This document shows, in pieces, positions 1 to 8,677 of a stretch of DNA of 64,000 bases. Source of the DNA: Maledivibacter halophilus (lineage in GTDB: Bacteria; Bacillota; Clostridia; Peptostreptococcales; Caminicellaceae); the NCBI RefSeq assembly GCF_900167445.1, contig NZ_FUZT01000002.1, positions 62,001 through 126,000 on the forward strand, given 5' to 3'. The translations under genes and the position numbers were made by a program. The notes below the pieces were generated by a model. That model made no database searches. It was not told where the DNA came from and saw only the letters and a program-made list of their open reading frames with translations. Every line of letters starts with the position of its first letter. Within the stretch, counting starts at the first letter, position 1.

Positions 1-2
1 CC

Positions 3-1232
3 TTTATCAAAGATCATATTAGAATAGCCATGGGTTTAGATCCTAGGGGTGAAGATGATTTTCAAGATGAAATAAATATTATTAAAAATTCTAAGGAAGT
101 AAAAAAACCTATTATTGCCAAGATAGAAGGAGTATGTGAATATTGTGATGATGAGGACTGCAAATGTAAAGATGCCTGCAAGTATGAAGCCCATATATAT
201 AGGAGAAGTAAAGGGCCTATAATAGAGAACAATAAATGCTTAAATTGTGGAGAATGCGTTACAAAATGCGATTTTGGAGCTTTAGCCGATAAAATAGAAT
301 TTCTTCCACTAATTGACTTTTTAAAGGATGAAAAGGTGCCGGTATATGCAACGGTTGCACCATCTATAATAGGGCAGTTTGGTGAAGATGTAACCATGGG
401 TCAAATAAGAACGGCCTTAAAGCTCTTAGGATTTAAAGATATGGTTGAAGTTGCTTTATTTGCCGATGTACTGACAATCAAAGAAGCCTTTGAATTTACT
501 AAATTAGTTAAAAAAGAAGAAGATTTCTTTTTAACCAGCTGCTGTTGCCCTGTGTGGTTCAATTTAGTGAAGAAAAATTATCCTAAGCTTTTTCAGCACA
601 TGCCTCCATCGATTTCTCCAATGATAGCTTCCGGCAGATTTCTAAAAAAATTATATGATGATATAAAGGTAGTTTTCGTAAGTCCATGTATAGCAAAAAA
701 AGCAGAAGCTAAGGAGGCAAATTTAAAGGGTGATATTGATTTTGTACTTACTTTTAGAGAACTAAGAGAAATATTTGATACTTTAAATATAAATTTGAAA
801 GACCTTCCAAAGGATGAAAAGGATCAAGCTTCCTTTGGGGGAAGGGTTTATGCAAGAACTGGAGGAGTAAGTTTTTCTGTAAAAACAGTAGTGAATAGAC
901 TAGAGCCCAGAAGACTAATTAAGCTTAAAGCTAAAAAGGTAGATGGAGTAAAGAAATGCAAGCAAATTCTTGATGAATTGTCTTTAGGAAATATAAAGGA
1001 ATATAATTTTGTAGAAGGTATGGGCTGTAATGGAGGCTGTGTAGGAGGACCAAGAACAAATATAAATTCTGAAAAGGCAGCAAAATTAGTTAATGAGTTT
1101 GGAGAAGATTCATTAATAATGACACCTTTTGATAATATAAATGTTATGAAAATTCTAAAACAATTTGGAATTGATAGAATCGAGGAGATAATAGAAGATA
1201 ACGAAGTTTCAAGGCTGTTAAACAGAGAATAA
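3..1232 (+). CDS. [FeFe] hydrogenase, monomeric, 5' end outside window
   Basis: The frame is open to the left edge and the residues before the ATG at 30 already look like family sequence, so that ATG is probably internal and the gene starts outside. The protein has an irregular Cys-rich ferredoxin segment (CEYC, CKCKDAC), a regular 4Fe-4S motif (CLNCGECVTKC) and the three H-cluster signatures TSCCCPVW, SPCIAKKAE and GMGCNGGCVGGP, which supply all four H-cluster cysteines. The family interconverts protons and H2 using ferredoxin in the cytoplasm. The triple Cys in the first signature, where most enzymes have two, is what I recall for group B enzymes such as clostridial CpIII. No maturase genes are adjacent. 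Confidence 0.9.
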   Translation, partial: FIKDHIRIAMGLDPRGEDDFQDEINIIKNSKEVKKPIIAKIEGVCEYCDDEDCKCKDACKYEAHIYRRSKGPIIENNKCLNCGECVTKCDFGALADKIEFLPLIDFLKDEKVPVYATVAPSIIGQFGEDVTMGQIRTALKLLGFKDMVEVALFADVLTIKEAFEFTKLVKKEEDFFLTSCCCPVWFNLVKKNYPKLFQHMPPSISPMIASGRFLKKLYDDIKVVFVSPCIAKKAEAKEANLKGDIDFVLTFRELREIFDTLNINLKDLPKDEKDQASFGGRVYARTGGVSFSVKTVVNRLEPRRLIKLKAKKVDGVKKCKQILDELSLGNIKEYNFVEGMGCNGGCVGGPRTNINSEKAAKLVNEFGEDSLIMTPFDNINVMKILKQFGIDRIEEIIEDNEVSRLLNRE

Positions 1233-1266
1233 AAATTAGAAGAATGTTAGAGTAAAAACTTCTTAA

Positions 1267-1333
1267 CCCAGATTATTCATGGAAAGTTTGAAAGAACGCA
1301 GCAGAGTTTTAAATTTTCCATGAATAATCTGGG
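1267..1333. repeat. 19-bp perfect inverted repeat, 29-nt loop
   Basis: Arms at 1267-1285 and 1315-1333 are exactly complementary and would form a long hairpin just after the hydrogenase gene. There is no T-run after the second arm, so it is not a typical terminator. It may protect or process the 3' end of the mRNA, or be a single small palindromic element. Confidence 0.6.
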
Positions 1334-1343
1334 CCTAATTCTA

Positions 1344-1372
1344 TTGAAAATTATATTTTCGTATGTTATACT
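1344..1372 (+). promoter_or_regulatory. SigA-type promoter for the MATE gene
   Basis: TTGAAA (1344-1349), a 17-nt spacer and TATACT (1367-1372) predict a transcript start near 1379. An upstream in-frame ATG at 1363 lies inside the -10 region, so it cannot be the start of the MATE protein. Confidence 0.7.
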
Positions 1373-1407
1373 TTATCTTGATAAAATTTCATAATAACAA
1401 AGTGACG

Positions 1408-1451
1408 AAATCCACTATAAAACTTTCCATTTTTTATAGTGGATTTTTTTT
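1408..1451 (+). terminator. Intrinsic terminator in the MATE leader (attenuator candidate)
   Basis: The 14-bp arms 1408-1421 and 1433-1446 pair exactly and run into eight Ts (1444-1451). It lies about 30 nt after the predicted transcript start and 20 nt before the MATE start codon, so it would stop transcription inside the leader unless read through. Confidence 0.7.
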
Positions 1452-1470
1452 GATTCAAAGGAGGATATAT

Positions 1471-2826
1471 ATGAAAAATTCGTCTTTTTATAATACTTTA
1501 TTAAAAATTGCTTTTCCAATAATGATTCAGTATTTTATAACCTCATCGATTAATTTAATGGACAGCTTTATGATAGGAAAGCTTGGAGAAGAATCTGTTG
1601 CAGCCCTGGGAATTGCGAATCAGTATTTTTTCCTGTTTAATATCATAGTTATGGGAATTTTTTCAGGCTGCAATGTATTGATATCTCAATTTTGGGGTAA
1701 AAAGGATATAGTTAATATAAGAAAAGTTTTAGGAATATCACTTGTTTTAGGACTTTCAGTAAGTATTATATTTACCTTTGCAGCTAGATTTTTCAGCGTA
1801 GAAATAATTAGTATATTCAATAAAGACAAAATGGTTATGAATTTAGGTAAAAGCTATCTTAGTGTTGTATCCATAAGCTATATTTTTATTGCAGTATCCC
1901 TAGCCTTTGGTATAGGCAGCAGGGGAGTTCAAAAAGCTTTTTTACCTATGATATGCAGTTCCTTTGCTCTTATTGTAAATATATTTTTCAATTATGTTCT
2001 AATATTCGGTAAGTTTAATATGCCGGCCATGGGAGTTAGGGGAGCAGCTGTTGCAACTTTGATTGCTAGAATATGTGAAATGACACTTATACTTATTTTA
2101 ATATACAAGAGAAAACATGTTTTGAACGCTTCAGTTAAAGAAATGCTGGAATTTGACAGTGGATTTTTTAAAGATACCATGAAAGTTGCTGTACCTGTTG
2201 TTGTGAATGAAATTTGCTGGGGTTTAGGTATGGTAATTTATTCTGTTATATATGGTAATATGGGAACAAAGGCTATTGCTGCAGTTCAAATATGTATGAC
2301 TATACAAAATATGTTTTTTATAATACTATTTGCAGTATCCAATGCTGCATGTGTTATGGTGGGAAATGAAGTTGGAAAGGATGATTTTGAAAAAGCTAAA
2401 GATTATTCTAAAAAGCTTATTAAAATATGCTCTATTTTGTCCTTGGTAATGGCTTTGGCTCTTTCTCTTTCTTCAAGGTCTATTTTGAGCATTTATAATG
2501 TTTCCCATGAAGTATATGATAATGCCCTATTCATGCTTTTAATAACAGCATTTATATTGCCTGTAAGATTTATGAATGTTCTTTTGATAGTAGGAATATT
2601 GAGGGGGGGAGGAGATACATCCTATATTTTAAAAATAGAGCTTGGGACTATGTGGCTTATAGGTGTTCCCCTATGTCTTATTGGAGCATTCTTTATGAAA
2701 ATTCCTGTTTATCAAGTATATTTTCTAGTAACCCTTGAAGAAGTGGTTAAATGTTTAATATCTATAAAAAGGTATAAATCTCAAAAATGGATAAAAAACC
2801 TTGTAGGAAGTATTAATGCTGCTTAA
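1471..2826 (+). CDS. MATE family multidrug/Na+ exporter
   Basis: This 451-residue, very hydrophobic protein has the MATE N-terminal pattern (inward helix followed by INLMDSFMIGKLG, then the SQFWG motif) and about 12 membrane helices, the usual size for the family. MATE proteins export cationic drugs or metabolites against a Na+ or H+ gradient. The start at 1471 is chosen because AAAGGAGG lies just upstream; the longer frame begins inside the promoter. The gene stands alone behind a short leader with an intrinsic terminator, which suggests regulation by attenuation. The substrate cannot be read from the sequence. Confidence 0.9.
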   Translation: MKNSSFYNTLLKIAFPIMIQYFITSSINLMDSFMIGKLGEESVAALGIANQYFFLFNIIVMGIFSGCNVLISQFWGKKDIVNIRKVLGISLVLGLSVSIIFTFAARFFSVEIISIFNKDKMVMNLGKSYLSVVSISYIFIAVSLAFGIGSRGVQKAFLPMICSSFALIVNIFFNYVLIFGKFNMPAMGVRGAAVATLIARICEMTLILILIYKRKHVLNASVKEMLEFDSGFFKDTMKVAVPVVVNEICWGLGMVIYSVIYGNMGTKAIAAVQICMTIQNMFFIILFAVSNAACVMVGNEVGKDDFEKAKDYSKKLIKICSILSLVMALALSLSSRSILSIYNVSHEVYDNALFMLLITAFILPVRFMNVLLIVGILRGGGDTSYILKIELGTMWLIGVPLCLIGAFFMKIPVYQVYFLVTLEEVVKCLISIKRYKSQKWIKNLVGSINAA

Positions 2827-2892
2827 ACAACCTAACTAAAACATTGTTTTTTAGAATAATATATGCTTTATAACGAATTATATATTATATTA

Positions 2893-2921
2893 TTGACAAA
2901 ATGTTTGACAATTGGTATTAT
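2893..2921 (+). promoter_or_regulatory. SigA-type promoter of the pfl operon
   Basis: TTGACA (2893-2898), a 17-nt spacer and TATTAT (2916-2921) give a start near 2928, about 30 nt before the riboswitch. A second TTGACA at 2905 is too close to the -10 to be used with it. Confidence 0.6.
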
Positions 2922-2960
2922 AATAATAAATTAAAATGATAATATATTCATTAAAAAGAA

Positions 2961-3057
2961 ATCACATGACTGGCGGAAGTGGAATTAACCACATGGAGTG
3001 TGATTGGAAGATATGCCGACCGCCTGGGCAATAAGTCCAGGCGGTTTGTTATTTTTT
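2961..3057 (+). promoter_or_regulatory. ZTP (pfl-motif) riboswitch with terminator platform
   Basis: The leader contains the two conserved blocks of the pfl RNA motif: CATGACTGGCGGAAGTGG at 2965-2982 and GCCGACCGCCTGGGCA at 3015-3030. The second block forms one arm of an intrinsic terminator (3020-3027 with 3037-3044, then a T-rich tail). That overlap is how ZTP/ZMP-sensing riboswitches of this class work: ligand binding frees the terminator arm and turns on one-carbon genes. Finding it before pyruvate formate-lyase, a formate producer, is the arrangement that gave the motif its name. Assigned from memory of the consensus. Confidence 0.88.
3020..3057 (+). terminator. Terminator stem of the ZTP riboswitch
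   Basis: CCGCCTGG at 3020-3027 pairs with CCAGGCGG at 3037-3044, followed by TTTGTTATTTTTT. The left arm is the conserved ligand-binding sequence, so binding and termination exclude each other. Confidence 0.8.
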
Positions 3058-3101
3058 GGAAACCCCTTGGGCTTTATAATCATAAGTCGAGGAGGTTATT
3101 T

Positions 3102-5330
3102 ATGTTTAAGAGAGAATGGCAAGGATTTATTGATGGTAATTGGAGAAAGCAAATAAATGTAAGAAATTTTATCGTTAAGAATTATATACCCTATGAAGGT
3201 GACGAAAGCTTTTTGGAAGAAATATCAGATAGAACAGAGGGCATATGGAACAAATGTAATAAACTTATTTCCAAGGAAATTGAAAAAGGTGTATTAGATA
3301 TTGATACAAAAAATGTTTCTGGGATTAATAGCTTTAATCCAGGATATATAGATAAAGAAAATGAAGTTATACTTGGACTTCAGACCGATGAGCCATTAAA
3401 AAGAATGATAAATCCCTTTGGTGGAATAAGAATGGCAGAATCAGCACTTAAGGCATATGGCTATGAATTAGATGAAAAAATGGAAGAGATATTTAAAGAG
3501 TATCGTAAGACCCATAATCAAGGTGTATTCGATGTATATACAAAGGAAATGAAAAAGGCTAGGAGTGCAGGATTATTAACTGGACTTCCAGATGCCTATG
3601 GAAGAGGAAGAATAATTGGAGATTACAGAAGAATACCTTTATATGGAATAGATTTATTAATAGAAGAGAAAAAGAAGGATTTTAAGAATTTAAAAGGTTC
3701 TATGGATGAAGAATTGATTAGAAAAAGAGAGGAAGTTACCCAGCAAATAAGGGCCCTTGAAGAAATAAAGGAAATGGCCAGTTCCTATGGATTTGACATA
3801 TCAAGACCTGCTGAGAATGCAAGGGAAGCTGTTCAGTTTTTGTATTTTGGATATTTGGCTGGAATAAAGGAAAATAACGGTGCAGCCATGTCCCTTGGAA
3901 GAACAAGTACTTTCATTGATGTATATATAGAAAGAGATTTAAGTAGAGGAATATTAACAGAAAAAGAGGCCCAGGAAATTATTGATCAATTTGTTATAAA
4001 GCTTAGGATGGCAAGGCATTTGAGAACTCCAGAATATAATGAATTATTTGCTGGAGACCCAAACTGGATTACAGAAGCTATAGGAGGAATGACCATAGGA
4101 GGAAAAACTCTTGTAACTAAGACATCATTCAGGTTTTTGCATACTTTAACTAATCTGGGACCGGCTCCAGAACCCAATATGACTGTTTTATGGTCAGAAA
4201 AGCTTCCAGAGAATTTTAAAAGGTATTGTTCTAAAATGTCAATAGAAAGCGATGCTATTCAATATGAAAATGACGATATTATGAGACCTGTTTATGGAGA
4301 TGATTACGGAATAGCTTGCTGTGTTTCAGCAATGAAAATAGGAAATCAGATGCAGTTTTTTGGTGCTAGGTGTAATCTTGCAAAGGCTCTACTTTATGCT
4401 ATAAATGGTGGTATAGATGAAAAAAAGGGAACATTAGTAGTGCCTGGAATTGAAAAAATTGAGGATGGAAAATTATCCTATGAAAGAGTAAGGAAAAATT
4501 ACTATAAAGTCCTAGAATATATAGCAGAGCTTTATGTAAATACCATGAATATAATCCATTATATGCATGATAAATATGCCTATGAAGCAGGACAGATGGC
4601 TCTTCATGATACTAATGTCGATAGAATAATGGCTTTTGGAGTTGCAGGACTTTCGGTGGCCTGTGATTCCTTAAGTGCAATTAAATATTCTAAGGTTAAG
4701 CCCATAAGAGAAAATGGTATAGCAGTAGATTTTCATATAGAAGGTGATTTTCCTAAATATGGAAATGATGATGATGAAGCCGATGATATAGCTGTTGAGT
4801 TAGTAACCAAGTTCATAAATGAACTAAGAAAACATAAGACATATAGAAATGCCAGACATACTCTATCAGTACTAACAATTACTTCTAATGTAGTCTATGG
4901 AAAGAAGACGGGCTCGACGCCCGATGGAAGAAAAGCAGGAGAGGCTTTTGCACCTGGTGCCAATCCTATGCATGGTAGAGATGAAAGTGGAGCATTGGCT
5001 GCACTAAATTCTGTTGCAAAGATACCCTATCGCTCAGTTTGTGAAGATGGCATTTCAAATACTTTTTCTATTGTTCCAGAGGCATTAGGAAAAGATGATG
5101 AAACTAGAGTAACTAATCTTGTTTCTATTCTAGATGGTTATTTCCAGCAGGGAGCCCATCATTTAAATGTTAATGTTTTGAATAGAGAAATTTTAATCGA
5201 TGCCATGGATCATCCTGAAAATCATCCAACATTGACCATAAGGGTTTCAGGATATGCTGTTAACTTTAACAGACTTACTAGGGAACAACAGCTGGAGGTT
5301 ATAAAAAGAACCTTTCATGAGTCGGTATAA
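3102..5330 (+). CDS. pflB: Pyruvate formate-lyase (formate C-acetyltransferase)
   Basis: This 742-residue glycyl radical enzyme converts pyruvate and CoA to acetyl-CoA and formate in the cytoplasm. The adjacent catalytic cysteines are C406-C407 (GIACCVSAM), and the glycyl radical loop RVSGYAVNF has G717 near the C-terminus. These distinguish true PFL from diol dehydratase-type relatives, which lack the Cys pair. The start at 3102 has a GAGGAGG site at 3089-3095; the longer frame would run through the riboswitch. The activase gene follows within 40 bp. The ZTP riboswitch upstream ties expression to one-carbon (10-formyl-THF) shortage. Confidence 0.96.
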   Translation: MFKREWQGFIDGNWRKQINVRNFIVKNYIPYEGDESFLEEISDRTEGIWNKCNKLISKEIEKGVLDIDTKNVSGINSFNPGYIDKENEVILGLQTDEPLKRMINPFGGIRMAESALKAYGYELDEKMEEIFKEYRKTHNQGVFDVYTKEMKKARSAGLLTGLPDAYGRGRIIGDYRRIPLYGIDLLIEEKKKDFKNLKGSMDEELIRKREEVTQQIRALEEIKEMASSYGFDISRPAENAREAVQFLYFGYLAGIKENNGAAMSLGRTSTFIDVYIERDLSRGILTEKEAQEIIDQFVIKLRMARHLRTPEYNELFAGDPNWITEAIGGMTIGGKTLVTKTSFRFLHTLTNLGPAPEPNMTVLWSEKLPENFKRYCSKMSIESDAIQYENDDIMRPVYGDDYGIACCVSAMKIGNQMQFFGARCNLAKALLYAINGGIDEKKGTLVVPGIEKIEDGKLSYERVRKNYYKVLEYIAELYVNTMNIIHYMHDKYAYEAGQMALHDTNVDRIMAFGVAGLSVACDSLSAIKYSKVKPIRENGIAVDFHIEGDFPKYGNDDDEADDIAVELVTKFINELRKHKTYRNARHTLSVLTITSNVVYGKKTGSTPDGRKAGEAFAPGANPMHGRDESGALAALNSVAKIPYRSVCEDGISNTFSIVPEALGKDDETRVTNLVSILDGYFQQGAHHLNVNVLNREILIDAMDHPENHPTLTIRVSGYAVNFNRLTREQQLEVIKRTFHESV

Positions 5331-5368
5331 GGTTGACGGGGATGAGTAATAAAAGAGGAGTTGATATT

Positions 5369-6076
5369 ATGCTAGGCAGGATTCACTCTATTGAAACTAT
5401 GGGACTTATGGATGGACCCGGTATAAGATTTGTTACTTTTTTTCAGGGTTGTAAACTAAGATGCGGATATTGCCATAATCCAGATACATGGAACTTAAAT
5501 GAAGGTAAAGAAGTTAGTGCAAAAGAACTCTTGCAAAAAGCTCTAAAATTTAAGACCTATTTCCAAAAATCAGAGGGAGGAATTACATGCTCTGGAGGAG
5601 AACCTCTCCTCCAACCAGAATTTTTGATGGAATTTCTAGCACTTTGTAAAAAAAATGGACTGCATACAGCAATAGATACAGCAGGATTTGGAAAAGGCCA
5701 GTATGAAGAAATATTAAAATATACTGACTTAGTTATTTTAGATATTAAACATGTGGATAAAAGGGGATATAAAGAATTAACAGGAGGAAACATTGAGGCA
5801 TTTTGGGATTTTGTTAATATATTAAAGAGTACAGACACTAGAATATGGATAAGACATGTAGTTGTACCAGGAATTACAGATGGTGAAAAGCATATTCAAA
5901 AACTTAAAAATATAATAAAACAGTTTGAAAATGTAGATAAAATTGAGCTCCTGCCATATCATACACTGGGAGTACAAAAATACAAAGAAATGAATATTCC
6001 CTATAGATTAAGTGGAGTAAATCCAATGTGTAAGGAAAAAGTTAAAAAGATGGAAGAGAAATTATTGTCTGCTTAA
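5369..6076 (+). CDS. pflA: Pyruvate formate-lyase activating enzyme
   Basis: This 235-residue radical SAM protein installs the glycyl radical on PflB. It has the activase Cys motif C28-x3-C32-x2-C35 (CKLRCGYC) after the family N-terminus IHSIETMGLMDGPGIR, and a GGEPLLQPEF motif. The ATG at 5369 is preferred because AGAGGAG lies 9 nt upstream; a frame starting at 5333 adds 12 unlikely residues. It directly follows pflB and should be co-transcribed from the ZTP-controlled promoter. A terminator follows at 6163. Confidence 0.95.
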   Translation: MLGRIHSIETMGLMDGPGIRFVTFFQGCKLRCGYCHNPDTWNLNEGKEVSAKELLQKALKFKTYFQKSEGGITCSGGEPLLQPEFLMEFLALCKKNGLHTAIDTAGFGKGQYEEILKYTDLVILDIKHVDKRGYKELTGGNIEAFWDFVNILKSTDTRIWIRHVVVPGITDGEKHIQKLKNIIKQFENVDKIELLPYHTLGVQKYKEMNIPYRLSGVNPMCKEKVKKMEEKLLSA

Positions 6077-6082
6077 GTATAC

Positions 6083-6146
6083 AATATTAAAAAACCCTAA
6101 TGTATTTCAAATACAAAAAATTTTATTTGCCAGCATAGCAGGTTAA
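6083..6146 (-). repeat. Family A repeat, half copy
   Basis: This segment, ending in GCCAGCATAGCAGGTTAA, matches one half of the 187-bp element at 12678-12864 (ATATTAAAAxxCC ... TAGCACAACAGGTTAA). It lies after pflA. Confidence 0.5.
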
Positions 6147-6162
6147 ATTAAATCAAGTTTTT

Positions 6163-6203
6163 AAAATATCTTCTGCCAAATTGAGGTAGAAGATATTTTT
6201 TTA
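6163..6203 (+). terminator. Terminator of the pfl operon
   Basis: The 12-nt arms 6163-6174 and 6188-6199 (AAAATATCTTCT and AGAAGATATTTT) are followed by more Ts. It lies about 90 nt after the pflA stop codon. Confidence 0.75.
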
Positions 6204-6269
6204 TAAAGGAGATAAGAAGTTTAATAGAGAATAATTTAATAAGGTATAAAGTTTTATATCTTTATTAAA

Positions 6270-6335
6270 TTAACCTGTTGTGCTAGCAAATTCAATATTA
6301 AAAGCCGCGATATAGGAACTATCACAACGAGTTAA
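6270..6335. repeat. Family A repeat, rearranged fragment
   Basis: TTAACCTGTTGTGCTAGCAA joins directly to a second family A end (AATATTAAAAGC ... ATATAGGAAC ... CACAACGAGTTAA). The two terminal sequences of the 187-bp element are thus fused, with the middle missing. It ends 25 bp before the start codon of the next gene and probably contributes to its promoter region. Confidence 0.55.
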
Positions 6336-6359
6336 ATTAAAATATTGATGGTGATATTA

Positions 6360-8387
6360 ATGAAAAAAATAATAATAGCTGCAATTGCTAGGGAACCCTT
6401 ATTTGAGTATAAAAGCCAGTTAAAGGACTTTTTTGGAGATTCAATTTATATTGAAGACTATTCACTAGAACAGCCCGATAAAAAAATAGATGGCGATTTA
6501 GTCATAGTTCTTACCCCTACATTAAAAGCAATTGCTTATAATGTACTTAAAAATGGAAAAACTCCTGTAATTTGTATTCAAACTGTTCCTACAAAAAAGC
6601 AAGTAGAAATAATAAATAATATACCTGATAATTCTAAGGTTCTAATAATTTCTGCATTTAGATTTTACGCCAAAGAGATTATTGAAGTTTTAAATAGACT
6701 TTCAAAAGAAAGTTTAAATTTTATTCCATATTATTTAGACATTAGAGATAAGACTATAGAAAACATTGATTTAAGTGTTTATGTTGGCGATGAGTCATTA
6801 AGACCTTCTTTTGCAAAGAATTATATAAATATTGGATGGAAAAAAATTCATCCTCAATCCTTTAAAGAAATAATTAATATTCTTTTTCCAAAGAATTCAA
6901 ATTTTATCAGAAAACTTAATACATATGAAAAATCTGTTGCTAATATAGAATTTTCTGAACTAGTGGCTATTAAGCTAAAAAATGAATCGAGAATTGAAGT
7001 AAGCGGTATTATTGATTGTATGAAAGAAGGCGTGATTATACTAGATGAAATGGATAGAATTGTTGATTATAATAATTTAATAAGTAAATATTTTAATATT
7101 GAAAAGTATGTATATGAAAACTATAGTATTTATGAAATTCCATATTTAAAGGATATAGCAGATAGCTTGAAAAGTATTAATAATAATATTGAGATAGATT
7201 ATTACTTTAAAGATATCAATAAAGCTTTTAAAATAAGCAAGGAAATTTTAAGATTTCAAAGTATAGGATTTAGAAAAATTATTAGGGTTAATTACAATGA
7301 ATTTAATAAAAGAAGGCCAGAAAATAATAAGCCTAAGTATAAATTTGAAGATATTCATTATAAGAGCAAGGAAATGGGAGAATGTGTTGATATAGCAAAG
7401 AAAATTTCTAAGATAGATAGTCCTATTTTAATTGTTGGTGAAACGGGGACAGGAAAGGAATTGTTGTCCCATGCTATTCACAACCATTCCCATAGAAAGA
7501 AAAATTTATTTTTTGCAGTGAATTGTACAGCTTTTCAAGACAGCCTATTGGAAAGTGAACTCTTTGGATATGAACCAGGTTCCTTTACAGGAGCTTTAAG
7601 TACAGGGAAAAAAGGTATATTTGAAATTGCAAATGGAGGAACTGTTTTTTTAGATGAAATAGGAGATGCTCCAATGAATATACAGTCTAAGCTTCTTAGA
7701 GTTCTTCAGGAAAAGGAAATAAGAAGGATTGGAGGAAATGAAAGCATTCCTATTAATGTAAGAATAGTATCTGCTACTAATAAAAATCTGAAGGAATATA
7801 TGGATAGGGGAATGTTTAGGAAAGATCTTTATTATAGATTGAATACATATATTTTGAATATTCCTCCCCTTAGGGAAAGAAGAGAAGATATAAGATTATT
7901 GATTATGTACTACCTGAATAATTTAGGATATAAATATAAGGTTATTGACAATAATCTTGTAAGATATATGATGAATTTGCCCTGGGAAGGTAATATTAGG
8001 GAATTAAAGAATTGTGTAGACTATTTAGGATATATGAGTGGAAGTAGAATAACAATAGATGACTTACCTAAACAATATAAAAATGATAATGGAAATAATA
8101 TAAATTCAGATTTAAAAGTAAATAATGACAAAAGGGTATTTTATGGTTTATCAGAAAAAGAAGAGCATATATGTAAGTTTATTGTTAGAGCTTTAAGAAA
8201 AGAAAACATGGGAAGAAGAAAAATATATGATTTAGCATTGGAAAAAGGTATTCAAACTACAGAACATAAAATTAGGAAAATGATGAAGCTGTTGGAGGAT
8301 GATGGATATGTACTAATTAAAAGGGGAAGAAAAGGTTGTATTTTAACAGATAAGGGAATTAGATTATATGAAAGGATTATATTATAA
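6360..8387 (+). CDS. Sigma-54-dependent transcriptional activator
   Basis: This 675-residue enhancer-binding protein has three parts. An N-terminal sensor of about 190 residues, resembling a PrpR-type receptor fold, is followed by a PAS-like segment (about 205-300). The AAA+ core has Walker A GETGTGKE (about 360-367), the sigma-54 contact loop GSFTGA (407-412) and Walker B VFLDEIGD. The C-terminus is a winged-helix domain instead of the usual Fis-type HTH. The start at 6360 follows GGTGA; an upstream TTG is less likely. A -24/-12 promoter lies 240 bp downstream before the amidohydrolase and transporter genes, so those are the likely targets. A paralogue with the same layout is at 25985-27982. 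Confidence 0.93.
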   Translation: MKKIIIAAIAREPLFEYKSQLKDFFGDSIYIEDYSLEQPDKKIDGDLVIVLTPTLKAIAYNVLKNGKTPVICIQTVPTKKQVEIINNIPDNSKVLIISAFRFYAKEIIEVLNRLSKESLNFIPYYLDIRDKTIENIDLSVYVGDESLRPSFAKNYINIGWKKIHPQSFKEIINILFPKNSNFIRKLNTYEKSVANIEFSELVAIKLKNESRIEVSGIIDCMKEGVIILDEMDRIVDYNNLISKYFNIEKYVYENYSIYEIPYLKDIADSLKSINNNIEIDYYFKDINKAFKISKEILRFQSIGFRKIIRVNYNEFNKRRPENNKPKYKFEDIHYKSKEMGECVDIAKKISKIDSPILIVGETGTGKELLSHAIHNHSHRKKNLFFAVNCTAFQDSLLESELFGYEPGSFTGALSTGKKGIFEIANGGTVFLDEIGDAPMNIQSKLLRVLQEKEIRRIGGNESIPINVRIVSATNKNLKEYMDRGMFRKDLYYRLNTYILNIPPLRERREDIRLLIMYYLNNLGYKYKVIDNNLVRYMMNLPWEGNIRELKNCVDYLGYMSGSRITIDDLPKQYKNDNGNNINSDLKVNNDKRVFYGLSEKEEHICKFIVRALRKENMGRRKIYDLALEKGIQTTEHKIRKMMKLLEDDGYVLIKRGRKGCILTDKGIRLYERIIL

Positions 8388-8451
8388 ATTTACTTTTGGA
8401 AATTTATTTTTCCCAGACTTTTGAAATGATAATCATATATAAAACTGGACG

Positions 8452-8500
8452 AAAACGGGTGTAAAATGGAGAAAAAAACCATTTACACCCGTTTTGTTTT
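8452..8500 (+). terminator. Terminator after the sigma-54 activator gene
   Basis: AAAACGGGTGTAAAATGG pairs with CCATTTACACCCGTTTT (right arm 8479-8495, one bulge) and is followed by a T-rich run. It separates the activator gene from the sigma-54 promoter. Confidence 0.75.
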
Positions 8501-8625
8501 ATTTGCATTCCGACGAAATAATCAGATGATATAGAATTTTTTTAAAATTTTCTATTCTTATAATGAGGTATATATATTACTTTGAGAAGAATTATTTTAT
8601 GATTATTTATATTTTGTAATAATGA

Positions 8626-8641
8626 TGGAATAGATTTTGCA
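8626..8641 (+). promoter_or_regulatory. Sigma-54 (-24/-12) promoter
   Basis: TGGAATAGATTTTGCA has GG and GC at the spacing of the consensus TGGCAC-N5-TTGCA. It lies 36 bp before the amidohydrolase start codon and downstream of a sigma-54 activator gene, so position, spacing and context agree. I found no clear upstream activator site in the 8.40-8.62 kb gap. Confidence 0.85.
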
Positions 8642-8677
8642 TTATTTAAAAGTATTAAATATTTAGGAGGAGATGAT

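Noticed and set aside
1363-1470. N-terminal extension of the MATE protein from the ATG at 1363
   Set aside because: It overlaps the -10 element and the terminator, and a strong ribosome site serves the ATG at 1471.
2979-3101. N-terminal extension of PflB from 2979
   Set aside because: The extra 41 codons are the riboswitch and terminator; the family N-terminus starts at 3102.
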